From contig JBBELK010000630.1 of the NCBI GenBank assembly GCA_037783545.1, positions 124,001 through 188,000 of the forward strand: 64,000 nucleotides of DNA, given 5' to 3'. Positions 24,468 through 35,064 of the stretch are shown here, piece after piece. The translations under genes and the position numbers were made by a program. Position 1 is the first letter of the stretch; every line of letters begins with the position of its first letter. A model generated the notes under the pieces. It was not told where the DNA came from. It saw only the letters and a program-made list of their open reading frames with translations, and ran no database searches. This stretch comes from Henricia sp. BOLD:AAB3569. Lineage: Eukaryota > Echinodermata > Asteroidea > Spinulosida > Echinasteridae.

Positions 24468-24875
24468 CTGTTAAAAAATATAAAAATAAAGAAAGAAAGA
24501 AATAAAAAGAAAATTACAAAAAATAAAAAATAAAAATGAATTAAATTAGTCAAATATACATGTATAACTATTTGTTTAATGCATAGTGTGTATAGTAACA
24601 GGGTGGTATGGTCGAGCCACATATATCTATTAAAAAACATATATAGCCACCTTCATTTGCATACTTTTGGGCACATTTGCATAACTATTTGCCCAGTTTT
24701 GGGCACCATTTGCATGGTTTGGGCGACCTCATTTGCATGAAATTGACATAAATGTTTAATATTATGTACGCGTACGCGTTCGAAACCGCCCCAAGCCGGT
24801 TACGGTGATGTGCCATTTAATAACACACTGGTTTCTCATCTTGTTGTTAAATAGAAATCTGTGGGTCGAGCTGAC
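24468..24875. other. AT-rich non-coding, intron-like
   Basis: A-rich runs (24,475-24,540) and TTTGCAT/TTTGGGCA repeats around 24,650-24,740. No exon was recognised. At 23,931 an isolated CAGGGGCGGATCCAGG, a common DNA-transposon end, has no partner in the window. Confidence 0.4.
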
Positions 24876-25121
24876 CAGGGGCCAATTTCATAAAGCTATT
24901 TACTGAGCAGAGAAATTTGCTTTTAAATCCAAAATTTATTTGCTTTATAAAAATGTTTTAATACTCAAAATTGTATGCCCAACTTGCGTTATTAGCAAGA
25001 ATAGCAGAACACCAATAAATTGTAATACATGTATTATGACTGAAAACACATTTTTATAAAGCAAACAAATTTTGGATACAGCAAAATTTTCTGCTAAACA
25101 GCTTTATGAAATTAGCCCCTG
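24876..25121. mobile_element. MITE family A, copy 1 (CAGGGGCCAATTTCATAAAG)
   Basis: A 246-bp foldback element. Left end CAGGGGCCAATTTCATAAAG and right end CTTTATGAAATTAGCCCCTG are inverted repeats, followed inward by TTGCTTTATAAAAATG facing ATTTTTATAAAGCAAAC. Centre: ACTTGCGTTATTAGCAAGAATAG. Other copies lie at 27,307, 49,243 and 49,969, with part-copies at 28,398 and 63,617. The CAGGGGCC start is hAT-like; no clear target duplication. Confidence 0.85.
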
Positions 25122-25560
25122 TGTGTAGTCTAAAAAATAAACAAAAAATCAATTCCACAAGTTGGGCAGAACCATTTGAAAAGAGGGTAGGAGGGTGGTA
25201 CGCATTCATGCTCGTTCCCTGTTCCCAAACCGGAGTATGGGGCTACGGGTGTCCCGCCGCAAGAATTCAAAAGAACTCTCGTAGCATCATTGAAGTTTTG
25301 ACCATTCCGGGGGACAGCCGCTAAATAACCTAACTACACACTAAATTATAAAGCTAATAAACGAGCACTTATGTGCCATGCACCCCTCTAATGTGTATAG
25401 ATCAATTGGTGTATTACAGTTAAATGTTTACTTGTTGCATATATGGTAGATCAACTGGGCCCAGTTGCGCTACCATGCATATATGCAACACAGAGAAAGA
25501 TTGGGTCCATAGGGGAAAAAAAGGCCTGAGGGAGTATACATGTACCAACTGTGCTTTATA
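25122..25560. other. No gene recognised
   Basis: A 72-codon frame starting inside the MITE (25,106-25,324) and a few small inverted words (ATGCATATATGCAACA near 25,470-25,490) are present; nothing supports a gene. Confidence 0.4.
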
Positions 25561-25627
25561 CTATGGCTCAGCTGATAGAGCCTCTGCTCGGTGAGATCAG
25601 AGGTCTCGGGTTCGAATCCCATCCTAA
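25561..25627 (+). ncRNA. tRNA-like sequence (SINE head or pseudo-tRNA)
   Basis: Contains an A-box-like TGGCTCAGCTG (25,564) and a perfect B box GGTTCGAATCC (25,609) at tRNA spacing. GCTC/GAGC forms a D-stem and CCTCTG/CAGAGG an anticodon-type stem, but the loop is 11 nt instead of 7, the T-stem has only three pairs and no acceptor stem is evident. It is therefore more likely a tRNA-derived SINE head or tRNA pseudogene than a working tRNA. Confidence 0.5.
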
Positions 25628-26246
25628 GTTTGGTTGTTTACAGCAAAGATGAAATTTCTAAGTTTTTTTAGCGGTTTAGATTATTACTGGTCAGTTACAA
25701 CTGGTGTCAATGATACCTTTAAAGGCCCTATGAATCATTTGCAAGATAAAACTTTTTACAGATTCGTGGAATAAGAGTGTAACATATCTAAGGAGGAATG
25801 TTGGTAAACTAGCCTGAAGAAATTTTAGCTACTTATATGCATCAATGCTTCAGAAAACCTTGAAAATCTATATATGGATTTTGTGTTCAAGTGAATGGTA
25901 AAAAGTCCTGTGCACAGGACTTTTTTAGAAAACTTTTTTATTTCACGAGTTGACAAGAAAAATCAGACTATAAAAGTATTGACAGCAATGGTAAAAAAAA
26001 CGACATGATTTTTCCCCTGTGTAAAATGGTACCTTTGTGGGAGAAATTGCCAACTGAAGGTACTTTGTTTTTTTTTTTAAATGTCTGCAGACAATTTTTT
26101 TACCATTCAATCAACACTAAAACATGCACATTTCTACAAGGCAGTTCATCAACATTTTTATAATGCTGTTCCTGTTTTTAAAAATCTGCTTTTAAATACA
26201 CTAGCTTGTACTTATACATTAGTTATCAATGTACTTGATAACTAAT

Positions 26247-26492
26247 GGGTCTTTCTATAAATTAGGGGTCCAATGTTGGTGTCCCCCGTTACATTTTACA
26301 TCTTGTTTTTGTAAATTCAGGACACATTCTTTAAATACTTTCCATCTCAAAGAGTGAGTACATAAAGTACAATTCATACAAAATGGTTTAAAAGCCATTT
26401 TAATGATTTTTGTACAAAAAAATAACACATATCAGGTGTAACGGGGGACACCAAATGTCACACTTTTGGACCCCTAATTTATAGAAAGACCC
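26247..26492. mobile_element. Foldback element with TAAT target duplication
   Basis: Inverted ends GGGTCTTTCTATAAATTAGG and CCTAATTTATAGAAAGACCC, followed by GGTGTCCCCCGTTACA facing TGTAACGGGGGACACC. It is flanked by TAAT on both sides. The paralogous blocks at 35,278, 50,608 and 63,750 read straight through TAATGCCATTCTCATG, so they are empty sites that confirm the insertion. 246 bp, non-coding. Confidence 0.88.
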
Positions 26493-26714
26493 TAATGCCA
26501 TTCTCATGTATACACTGTGCAAATCTCAAATTGTATTACCATACATGGCACATAGTATGTACATGTAATGTGCTTGGCTTCCTTCCTTATTCAAAACTTT
26601 CAAGACACACCATACATTTGACCTATTCTGGTGTTTCCACGCAAGTTCTTAGTTTAGGTTGAAGATCAGAGTTATTTTTAGTTTGGTGGGATGAACTTTT
26701 GGAATGAGCATGGA

Positions 26715-26915
26715 GGAATGTAGCCTTGACCAAGGCGTTCATGCAATATGAACTGGAGGTGATTTGCATGAACTCGTCGCCACGTACGTAAGGTCGCTGT
26801 TTACGTTGGAGAAGCGCGGCGAACGGACAGCTAGCAGGCATTTTGTGGAGCCAGAACATTAATACGCCCTAGACTATCCGTGAACGCCTTGGACAAGGCT
26901 AGGAGGAAGGAAATG
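26715..26915. mobile_element. Foldback element AGCCTTGACCAAGGCGTTCA
   Basis: AGCCTTGACCAAGGCGTTCA on the left is the inverted match, with one mismatch, of TGAACGCCTTGGACAAGGCT on the right. Its position interrupts the sequence that continues GAGTAACAACCGTTGCTTG in the other upstream blocks. Confidence 0.65.
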
Positions 26916-27306
26916 AAATGATCGAGTACATGTATCACATTCGGCCGTCTGCTTGTGCACTGTGTGCACAGTGAATTTGAAAGTGACAACACACTGTGCT
27001 TTCCTTCAAATTTCTTCTCAAAAGCTACAAGACGATTCCATGCAAAAACTGGCTGTTACTAAATTGGCTGCAAGGTAAAATTTGTAACATGTTTATAGAC
27101 AGGTCTGTAGCAAGATTTTCTAGTGAAAATGGCTACAATAAATGTTGAAGAATGTATAATTTGCTTGTTTTACATGTACATGCAAGCTTTTAAAAAAAAA
27201 ATGAATGTAGCAATCACAGCTTGAATGGCAAAAATGCCTAATAAACAGTTGCCGTCGGAATTATGTTTATTTTTGGCAAACGAAATTATTGGCCAAAAGT
27301 TAAGAC

Positions 27307-27537
27307 CAGGGGCAAATTTCATGGTACTGCTAAGCACAAAAATTTGCTTATCACAGAATTTATTTGCTTTATAAAAGGAATTACAAGCCGGAATTACAAG
27401 CCAGAATTATACGCCAACTTGTGTTCTTCGCAAGAGTAGGAGAATACCTTTCAATATCACTTACGATTTTGGCTGGCATTTTTGCAAAATAAAGCAAACA
27501 AATCCTGTGCAAAGCAGCGCGATAAAATTGGCCTCAG
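27307..27537. mobile_element. MITE family A, copy 2 (diverged)
   Basis: Starts CAGGGGCAAATTTCATGG and ends AAAATTGGCCTCAG, with inner TTGCTTTATAAAAGGAATTA and the direct repeat GGAATTACAAGCC(G/A). It belongs to the same family as 24,876-25,121 but is more degraded. Confidence 0.75.
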
Positions 27538-27794
27538 GTCAAGCACTACAAATACTGACTCTCTCAGAGTCATTTCTACAATAAGTTGTATGAATCTTCT
27601 CACCCATGTGATTAATTAAACATTGCCAGAACATGTTTACATATCCTCGGCTTCAAGTGGTTAATCTAGGTTGGCTGAAGTTATAATTGGGGAGCTGTCT
27701 AGATGACTGCAAAATTGATTCAATCTGAAGATGACTGCAAAATTGCATCGCATTTTTTATTTTAGCACTTAGGTCAAGCAAATTCCCTAGAACG

Positions 27795-27995
27795 ATACTT
27801 TAATTTCATCCCCGAAGAGCAACGAGCTCACTTCTCGATTTGAATTTAGACAAGTCACCAATGGATTTCATTTGCTGTGCAGTATAATTCAAATTAACAT
27901 GCATTCTAATTCGTCCTGATTGCGTGGAATTCGTCTCATGTGGTGACCAGCATTGTATGGAGAAAGTGAATTCGTCTTTTTTCATTTATTTTAGC
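27795..27995 (-). repeat. Dispersed repeat, inverted relative to 54.3 kb
   Basis: CGAAGAGCAACGAGCTCACT, GTCACCAATGGATTTCATTT, TTCGTCCTGATTGCGTGGAA and TTCGTCTCATG match, in reverse complement, 54,330-54,530. The two copies sit in equivalent upstream regions of gene copies 1 and 3 but in opposite orientation. Confidence 0.8.
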
Positions 27996-28397
27996 ACTTT
28001 GATCACTTAAATCAATTTTGTGGAGGCAGAACATTATATACGCCCTAGACTATCCATGAACGCCTTCGACAAGGCTAGGAGGAAGGAAATGAAATGATCG
28101 AGTATCACATTCGGCCGTCTGCTTGTGCACTGTGTGCACAGTGAATTTGGGGCGACGTAGTGTTTGGAGGAAGTAATTTGGGGCGAAATGGTTTTGGGGC
28201 GAATTGAATTTTCGTCTCATGAGACGAAAACTAATTGTTCTACTCATTTTTCAAAGACTATAGCACTTCAGACAAAACCATTTCAGGGGAAGTTTTCTAC
28301 GGTCATCATGTTTATATTGTGTAAGTTAGGCATAAATCTGTGAACATTTCTGATTTTCGAGATTACCAATGATGTATACTGCCTTTAACGGAAAATG

Positions 28398-28430
28398 GGC
28401 TGTTAAACAGCTCTATGAAATTTGGCCCTG
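28398..28430. mobile_element. MITE family A, right arm only
   Basis: TTAAACAGCTCTATGAAATTTGGCCCTGG matches the right end of the family. It abuts exactly the point (GGAAGAAATCA) from which gene copies 1, 2 and 3 share uninterrupted upstream sequence. Confidence 0.7.
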
Positions 28431-28699
28431 GAAGAAATCAATATCACTAATATAAAGCAATTCCAATATGAATTGGTCGATCAGTGCCTTGTTACCCACA
28501 AGTGTATCCAACAAACAGATCAAGAATTTATATTTTTGAGAAAAATGTTTCTTTGTTGGGAAAGTATAACTTTTATTCTTTTACAATTGTTAAGTTTTCC
28601 CATTATTTTTGCGTGGTTTAATTATTTCCACTTTTTCAGTGGCTGCTATAATCTCACGAGAAATTAAACTGTATCACTGACGATAGGGTACCATTTTCT

Positions 28700-28957
28700 T
28701 TTCCAGTTGTGGCTGCCAAGCAACTTCATGTTCCAACATGTGCCAGCGACTGATCCTTTAAATTTGTGCCGTGGAAACCCAATTTTCCTGATCCAGAAAG
28801 ACTTCAAGTATAGGTCTTCATAAGCATTAAAATCTTAAGCAGACCGCCACTAGAACATCTGTGGTCTTTCAACTGCACAATCCAGCCTTATAGCGACTCT
28901 TTGTTAAGTCGACAATCTTCTAAGGAGAGTTGAGTGGCAATTAACTCCACGCTGAAA
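28700..28957 (+). promoter_or_regulatory. Conserved 5' region with splice acceptor, copy 1
   Basis: TTTTCTTTTCCAG/TTGTGGCTG (AG at 28,705-28,706) is a pyrimidine tract plus acceptor kept in all three copies (AG at 36,191-36,192 and 55,338-55,339). It suggests that a 5'-UTR exon of about 250 nt precedes the start codon and is spliced to an upstream leader. No TATA box was identified. Confidence 0.5.
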
Positions 28958-30337
28958 ATGGCCTGCAATCTTGACTTTGTGGGTGATGTGGAAAGGAATA
29001 ACACCCCACAGAAATGTGCGGGGTGCGGGAGGTCTAGATTTGACAACCCGTTGGTGCCTCCGCTCATACCTGGTGATGGAGAGCACCTCTGCCAAAGATG
29101 CTTTCTTCTGCGACAGCTTGAAGACCTAAATGCTGTGATTCAACATTTACCTGAGATATATTATGATCATGATCAAATTATAAAACTAAAGACCAAAGCT
29201 CGTTCAGCAGTAAGATGCATGATGAAGCTGCATGTACCCAAACAATGCGATGGAAAGTGTAAGGATGAAATAGGAAAGTTTGAACCAACTTACAGCGATG
29301 TACAGGTTATCGTGGCTTTGGCATCAGACTTGTGCTTCTTGCTTCGAAAGAGTTCACTTCGTCAGTTTCACTTTTTGTTACATCCCGAAGAAAATAAGGT
29401 GGATAACAACATAAAGTTACAGGGGACACTCTTTGACGTCTACGATGAACCACAGCGAAACTGGTCTGAATATCACGATCAGAAACGCCGAGCTATGGGT
29501 TTGGTTGAAGAGTTGCAGCATCGAGAATCTCGGAGAATCGTCCTGCTGGATGGCCATGGGAGGATGCTCGTGTCTATTGTGCATGCAATGATTGAAAAGA
29601 ACATGGATCCAGATTCGTTTCAGTTCGTGGTGGTTGACAACGACAAGGAGTGTCAGTGCTTTCACGAGCATTTTTTCCCTGAAACGGTGGAATCAAAATG
29701 CATGGATATTCTCAAATTTGATCTTGACAGGAAGGACATGTTGTACTTGAACTTCTGCAGCATCCCCTCCAGGCTTGAGAACATCCTGTTTAACAAGGAG
29801 GAGGTTTTGAAGTGGCTTTGGGATCGCTTGAAAAAGATGGACTGTGGGATCATGATTTCCATGGTTATCCGAAACTCCCAGCCCAAAAGTGTGGACGGAG
29901 TCACAGCGGAAGGCCCTCGGACAGGGAAAAGTACAAAAGACAGGCACCTTCTCTCCACTGGTTTCGAAGCATGCCTACAAGCCTGCTTTGGCGTAGATGA
30001 ACCGCTTTCCACTCGGCCGAAACGCGAACCACACAAATCACGACCTGCCTATGAATTTGCAACTTGGCTCATCAATCCTCGACCGATTCAAGCCACACAA
30101 GATGAGCAAGCACTCAAAACTTGGTTTGACGAAAATCAAATCACGTGGGATTACCAAATAGAATTGTGCCCTGGAGCAATAGTAACACTGCCACCAGATG
30201 ATGCAAATCAGTATCGGGTTGAAAAACGCTCAACTTTGATTGTCACACTTACAAGGGTGAATCAAGGTACAAGTACAGATGATGAAAAGATTTCAATTCA
30301 ATTTCAATTTTATTTATTAATCACATTAAAAATGTGA
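28958..30337 (+). pseudogene. Zinc-finger/methyltransferase-like gene, copy 1, LINE-truncated
   Basis: Open frame of 459 codons from the ATG at 28,958; this ATG aligns with the starts of copies 2 and 3, and the upstream GTG at 28,934 is not used as a start. N-terminus: four cysteines C-x2-C-x21-C-x2-C (PQKCAGCGRS then LCQRC), spaced like a GATA or treble-clef finger. Centre: IVLLDGHGRMLVSIV, FVVVDND, CMDILKFDL and MLYLNFCSIPSR follow the order of class I SAM-methyltransferase motifs I, post-I, III and IV. Then comes the shared domain ending CPGAIVTLPPDDANQYRVE. The last 18 or so codons come from the antisense LINE inserted near 30,285; gene sequence resumes at 31,939 (CGAGTGAAC, AATGTTAAGTATGAAAATG) and then decays. 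Activity is inferred from motifs only. Confidence 0.8.
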
Positions 30338-31938
30338 AATTTGTTCTCCCAGTGTACATCTTTAAAACAACAAAAACAATACAATAAAATACAATATAAT
30401 CTCCCATCACCAGTCCGCACTAAACACACACACCACACAAATGACAAGAAAATGGCTCCTCACAATGCAACAATAATGAGAAATCATTGTGGCCACAAAT
30501 ATTATCTCATAAAATTAGAGTTAAAAACCTGAATTGCCCACGGTAAAAACGAGGACCTAAACCTATTTGTTTTGAGATTAAGTTGTCTCACTCTACCAGA
30601 CCGGTTCACAACAATAAATGGATGAAGAGGGTGTGTTCTGTCAGACATAATTTCGTTAAATTTTGTACTGAGCAACTCCATTGCAATATCTTGAATGCCC
30701 TGAATGTCTATCCCAATGATCCTCTTTGCCTGTTTGTCAATACGTTGAAGTTTTCCCCGGTTATGTTGAGAAAGTGAATTGAACCAAGAAATACAACAAA
30801 AAACTAAAATTGACTGTATCGTACTTTGATAAAACAATTTCAGGATCCTATAGCTTACATTAAAATATTTTAATTTTCTTAAAAAATACAGACGCTGGTT
30901 GGCTTTCTTACAAATGCTGACTGTGTTTGCATTCCAATTTAACTTATCATCGACAACAACACCTAAGTATTTCAGTTCATGTACCACTTCAACTTCCAGG
31001 TTATTAATCTTAATCAATTCCAAATTATGTTCACACCTACGATAATCAAAAATCATTTCCTTGGTTTTTTCTTCGTTTAAAACAAGACAATTTCTACCAC
31101 ACCAGTCAACAAAATTGTCAATATTTTCTCTATACTCAGTTTCTGAATTCCGTGTTATAAGCCCAGACAAAGCAGTGTCGTCAGCATATTTTATCAGGAC
31201 ACAAGAACCACCCTGTAAACAAAAATCACTGGTGTACAAGGAAAATAAAAGAGGTGATAAAACACACCCTTGTGGGACACCGGTACTAATGTAAATTCTG
31301 TCAGACATAGTATTTCCACACCTGACTCGCTGTGATCGCTGTACTAAAAAATCCTTTATCCAAAGTAACACATATGGATTAATGTTGCATAATTTATTCA
31401 TGAGTAGGTATGGATTGATGGTATTAAAGGCCGATGAGAAATCAAAAAATAAGGTTCGAACATAATTTCCTGGTTTATCAAGGTGATCATAAATGTTATG
31501 CAAAAATGTAATCATGGCATCCGTCACACCTCGTTTAGCTTTATAAGCAAATTGGAAAGGGTCCACGAAATTCTGAGTTTCCACAATCAACATGTCTCTA
31601 ACAATTTTCTCAAAACACTTCATGGCAATAGCAGTTCAGGCTACTGGCCTGTAGTCATTAAGGACAGACGGAGTTGGTTTCTTTGGAATCGGTACAATCG
31701 TCGACGATTTCCAGAGATTTGGAACCACTCCGCTGTCCAATGACCACTGGTACAGTTGCATAAAAACTCCAGCCAGTTCCTTGTAACACGACTTTAGGAC
31801 TTTTCCAGATATCCCATCCGGACCTGCTGATTTGCATATTTTAATGGCCTTAAACTGTTTTTCAACTGCTGCAACTGATAAATGTAACCTATTATCATCA
31901 CTCAAACGAGAATTCAAGTCTTTACACAACTCCTCCAA
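30285..31938 (-). mobile_element. 5'-truncated LINE (CR1/L2 group), in gene copy 1
   Basis: The minus-strand frame encodes a reverse transcriptase: KSAGPDGISGKVLKSC, LNDYRPVA, FFDFSSAFNTINP, GVPQGCVLSPLLFSLY and the catalytic KYADDTALSG. A single in-frame TGA (about 31,636) separates the N-terminal 100 codons from the 373-codon remainder; otherwise the frame is open to 30,502. The 3' end reads AATAAATAAAATTGAAATTG, a LINE-type tail. No endonuclease is present, so it is 5'-truncated. Both junctions fall inside sequence that is continuous in gene copies 2 and 3; no clear target duplication is left. Confidence 0.88.
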
Positions 31939-32030
31939 TACGAGTGAACATTACATTAACAAAAGTAAAACTCTTTGTGAATAATGTTAAGTATGAAAAT
32001 GAAAAATGCACGCAAGATTCATCTGGGACC
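31939..32030 (+). pseudogene. Residual 3' part of gene copy 1
   Basis: CGAGTGAACATT and GTGAATAATGTTAAGTATGAAAATGAAA align with CGAGTGAAAATT and GTGAATAATGTCAAGTATGAAAATGAAA of copy 3 (56,921-56,996). This proves that the LINE split the gene. The paralogy ends at about 32,010, before the minisatellite. Confidence 0.8.
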
Positions 32031-32089
32031 ATGGGTGCCCCCATATTGGGGTACCCATATGGGTCAATTCACAAACTCATAGCCCCCTA

Positions 32090-32650
32090 TGGGTATGGGT
32101 GGGCCCCTATGGGTATGGGTTGGCCCCCTCTGGGTATGGGTTGGCCCCCTCTGGGTATGGGTTGGCCCCCTCTGGGTATGGGTTGGCCCCCTCTGGGTAT
32201 GGGTTGGCCCCCTCTGGGTATGGGTTGGCCCCCTCTGGGTATGGGTTGGCCCCCTCTGGGTATGGGTGGGCCCCCTCTGGGTATGGGTGGGCCCCCTCTG
32301 GGTATGGGTGGGCCCCCTCTGGGTATGGGTGGGCCCCCTCTGGGTATGGGTGGGCCCCCTCTGGGTATGGGTGGGCCCCCTCTGGGCATGGGCCACCTCT
32401 GGGCATGGGCCCCCTCTAGGTATGGGTGGGGCCCCTCTGGGTATGGGTGGGCCCCCTTTGGGTATGGGTGGGCCCCCTCTGGGTATGGGTGGGCCCCCTC
32501 TGGGTATGGGTGGGCCCCCTCTGGGTATGGGTGGGCCCCCTCTGGGTATGGGTGGGCCCCCTCTGGGTATGGGTGGCCCCCTCTGGGTATAGGTGGCCCC
32601 CTCTGGGTATGGGTGAGCCCCCTCTGGGTATGGGTGGGACCCCCATGGGT
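32090..32650. repeat. 21-bp G/C-rich minisatellite
   Basis: About 26 tandem units of GGGTATGGGTGGGCCCCCTCT, or the variant with GGGTTGGCC. The first seven or so units are mostly the TTGG type and later ones the TGGG type. Two shortened units (GGGCATGGGCC) lie near 32,390-32,412. Because 21 is divisible by three, all six frames stay open and give long spurious proteins. Strong strand asymmetry with G runs on + makes G-quadruplex formation plausible. Confidence 0.95.
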
Positions 32651-33449
32651 ATGACCATATGAGGGAAGGGTAAATGAACTCAGTTGTTCCAAACAAGGAA
32701 AACACATTTATTCCGAGTATCCCGATAGAGTTACGAGGCCAGAAATCAAAGTCAAAACAATGTGATATGCCTCTACTTGAACCCTGGACTGGTCCCCTGT
32801 CCATGTGCACTATGCTGCTCTCGCTATACGACCAAGGGGAAAAATAAATATGTGGACAGGGGAACCAGTCTACTTGAACCCAAGCTGTTGGGTATGAAAT
32901 GCTATCAAAGTTGGATGTGATATGGCAGCTAGGTGTCCAAAATGCAAGTACTTGTATTGCCAATACAGAGATTGATACATGTACGTGTAGTGTAAATAAC
33001 AAATGTAATACATAACATATCCAGTGTGAGCCTTTCCGTATTGCATAGTTCCGACCTGTCAATCAAGCCGAACCCGCGACCAATCACAACAGAGCTAGCA
33101 GATGGCGCCCACATAGGTCAAAGTGATGCAATCATCACACAATCACGCGATTTTCTGCCCATACAGTTTGTATGATGTATTCGCCAGTGACCGGGTGAAT
33201 TTTGGTTTCAATGTCGGGCGATTCGCTGTTCAAAGCTAGGAAGCACATTTTTATGAATATATGTCATCCCTGCATTATTAGCCCTCCGCTCAGTGTGTGC
33301 TACGGTAACTGTCGACCCCAAAACATAAATACCTTTGGAATTTTCTCTAAGGAATCTGTGCTTTCCATGCCGAGTCCCGTTGCTTTGTACGTTGTGGCGC
33401 CATTTTTTTGCGATGGCTTGTGAGCACATAGCAACAATATATAAGGGGG
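32651..33449. other. Non-coding, with hairpin at 32.79-32.87 kb
   Basis: GACTGGTCCCCTGTCCA near 32,790 is inverted as TGGACAGGGGAACCAGTC near 32,855, with CTACTTGAACCC repeated just outside each arm. It is probably a small foldback element of about 110 bp. No gene recognised in the remainder. Confidence 0.55.
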
Positions 33450-33990
33450 GGATTAAACGGACTTCCAGAAAAACGCAGGCTCGTCAATGCGCGACGGACA
33501 AATTCATGCCACGAATTTTACCACGCTCCATACCTTGCCCTGGCAGCCGCTCTTACGGTGCCAGAGGATGTAGGGCATAGTGCAGGGTAATAATACAGCC
33601 TCTTCCATTCTGCAAATAGGGTGTGTATCTTTTCGAAATCTAATATCGCAGAAAACACACCCTTTGTAAATTCATGACATTTAGTTTCAGCCATATTCAC
33701 ATTATATTACAGATATGGTCACATTTGCTTCAAGAAGGTACAAACGATATACAACAACACACACAACTAAGCGTGCGCGTGATTCGATTAGCCTAGCAAC
33801 GCATAAACACACTGTGGCGAGCTTGCATAAATAATGAGCCTCCACCCTCTGGGATTGTAAGAGGAGAGCAGCTGCCCTACTCGGGCATGGTATGGAGCGC
33901 GGTGAAAGTTGTGGCACGAATTTGTTCTTGGTGTATTGACGAGCCTGCGTCTTTAATTCCCGTCTTTGCACGCTTGTTACTAGTTCTTCC
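33450..33990. mobile_element. Long-spaced foldback element
   Basis: CGCAGGCTCGTCAATGCGCG with CCACGAATTTTACCACGCTC at about 33,470-33,530 is inverted at about 33,885-33,955 (GAGCGCGGTGAAAGTTGTGG and TATTGACGAGCCTGCG). Arms are about 110 bp at roughly 80% identity and the spacer is about 330 bp. No coding capacity. Confidence 0.7.
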
Positions 33991-34339
33991 ACGCTCCTAA
34001 ATCCCGTGCATTATCGAGAAAGGATGCAGTGAACAATCGATTTTCGTGTGCATTAATTTAGATACTAATTCGATCATGACGAATTTGATTCTGCTTGTTC
34101 ACATTGAATATTGTCAGAATATACATTATTAATGCTACATTAATGACATGAATTATGAATATATATATTTTAGGGAATTTTTTGCCAATTTTGTCAAAAT
34201 TTGTGATTTTTGCCATATACCTGAATGTTTCTTATTCATATGCAATCAAAATTGGTACAAATTTACTAAATAACATATAGCCCAACATTTGTCTCTTTTG
34301 TTAATTTTCAACATTTCTAGTGAATTACGTCCATTTTGA

Positions 34340-34845
34340 TTTTTTTTTTTTCACAACGACCATCAAAATATTATTGTCAAGGATGCCAGATTGCTACATT
34401 ATGTAAACAGTAAGCCGGTGTGTCCCTTTAATATGTACATATCCCTTTCGGTCACAGATATTTGGACAGATGAAAACGTGTATAAATGGGATATAAGGGG
34501 GTTAATCCAAAGTTGTCAACCTTATAAAGTACTTATTTTGATATGTAAAAAAGATTGTACCATATTGGAATGAACTTGGAACTGTAAAAACATGTTTGTT
34601 GTTTATCTTTGAGTATTGTACTACTAATTAATTTGCCGTGAGAAATATGTACGTAGATGCATGGACCAACTGTAACATAACTCACTATAATGTTATTGTA
34701 TGACCATGATTTTTCAAGAATGTTTGAAACTTATGACTTTAGTTGTGGCTTGTAATAATAGTAGGCATGTCCACATGAAGGCCATTCCCTCGAGGGAATT
34801 TAATGTTTCAAACCCTCGAGGGAGACTTGGAGGTTTATGACTCGT
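34340..34845. repeat. Duplicated intergenic block B, copy 1
   Basis: GGAATGAACTTGGAACTGTA, ACTACTAATTAATTTGCCGT, TGTTTGAAACTTATGAC, TAGTTGTGGCTTGT and CCCTCGAGGGA recur in order at 60,680-61,060. GATTGCTACATTATGTAAAC and AAGCCGGTGTGTCCCTTTA are also shared with 54,072-54,121. This forms part of the tandem segmental duplication. Confidence 0.85.
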
Positions 34846-34903
34846 GGGGGGGGGGGGGGGTGGGGTGGGGTGGGGGGGGGGGGTGGGGGGGGGGGGGGGG
34901 GAG
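34846..34903. repeat. Poly-G tract
   Basis: Almost uninterrupted G (with five T) over about 57 bp, ending GAGGTTGGAG. A G-quadruplex-prone and assembly-error-prone tract at the end of block B. Confidence 0.95.
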
Positions 34904-35064
34904 GTTGGAGAGAGGCATAGTGTTAGAGCATGTTTCTATTGGGAGCAACAGCATTTAACTGTTTTTCTGATGCGGTGCGCAACACCTTTAAACTCGGCGA
35001 CATCACCGTGGAGCGACCCGCTGTGCCCCCATTTCTTTTTAAGAGCTTGCTACGCCTATGAGTG

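Larger units (their letters stand above)
26835..28150. repeat. Direct duplication of ~130 bp within block 1
   Basis: CGCCCTAGACTATCC, GACAAGGCTAGGAGGAAGG, ATCACATTCGGCCGTCTGC and TGCACTGTGTGCACAGTGAA occur at 26,866-26,975 and again at 28,044-28,147. The right arm of the foldback element was evidently copied with host sequence. Confidence 0.85.
25975..28900. repeat. Duplicated upstream block, copy 1
   Basis: Segmental-duplication block lying 5' of gene copy 1. GGTACCTTTGTGGGAGAAAT, CCATTCTCATGTA, GCTACAAGACGATTCCATGC, GGCCAAAAGTTAAGACC and GGTCGATCAGTGCCTTGTTA recur in the same order at 35,065-36,437 (before copy 2), 50,580-55,585 (before copy 3, with insertions) and, for the leftmost part, 63,640-64,000. 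Copy 1 has gained extra elements (26,247-26,492; 26,715-26,915; 27,307-27,537). Confidence 0.9.

Noticed and set aside
25561..25627. Functional tRNA gene
   Set aside because: A and B boxes are good, but the anticodon loop is too long, the T-stem weak and the acceptor stem absent.
28934..28957. Upstream GTG start adding MAINSTLK to copies 1 and 2
   Set aside because: GTG is not a normal start for nuclear genes, and the ATG with GAAAATGG context is conserved in all three copies.
29417..30036. Antisense open frames over the gene copies (also 36,837-37,498 and 56,030-56,661)
   Set aside because: They are mirror frames of a conserved coding region and recur in all copies only because the sense strand is conserved; no independent signals.
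31944..33062. Long open frames in all six frames (up to 332 codons) over 32.0-33.1 kb
   Set aside because: They are translations of the 21-bp minisatellite; a period divisible by three keeps every frame open. Proteins are pure GMG/PPL or THTQRGP repeats.
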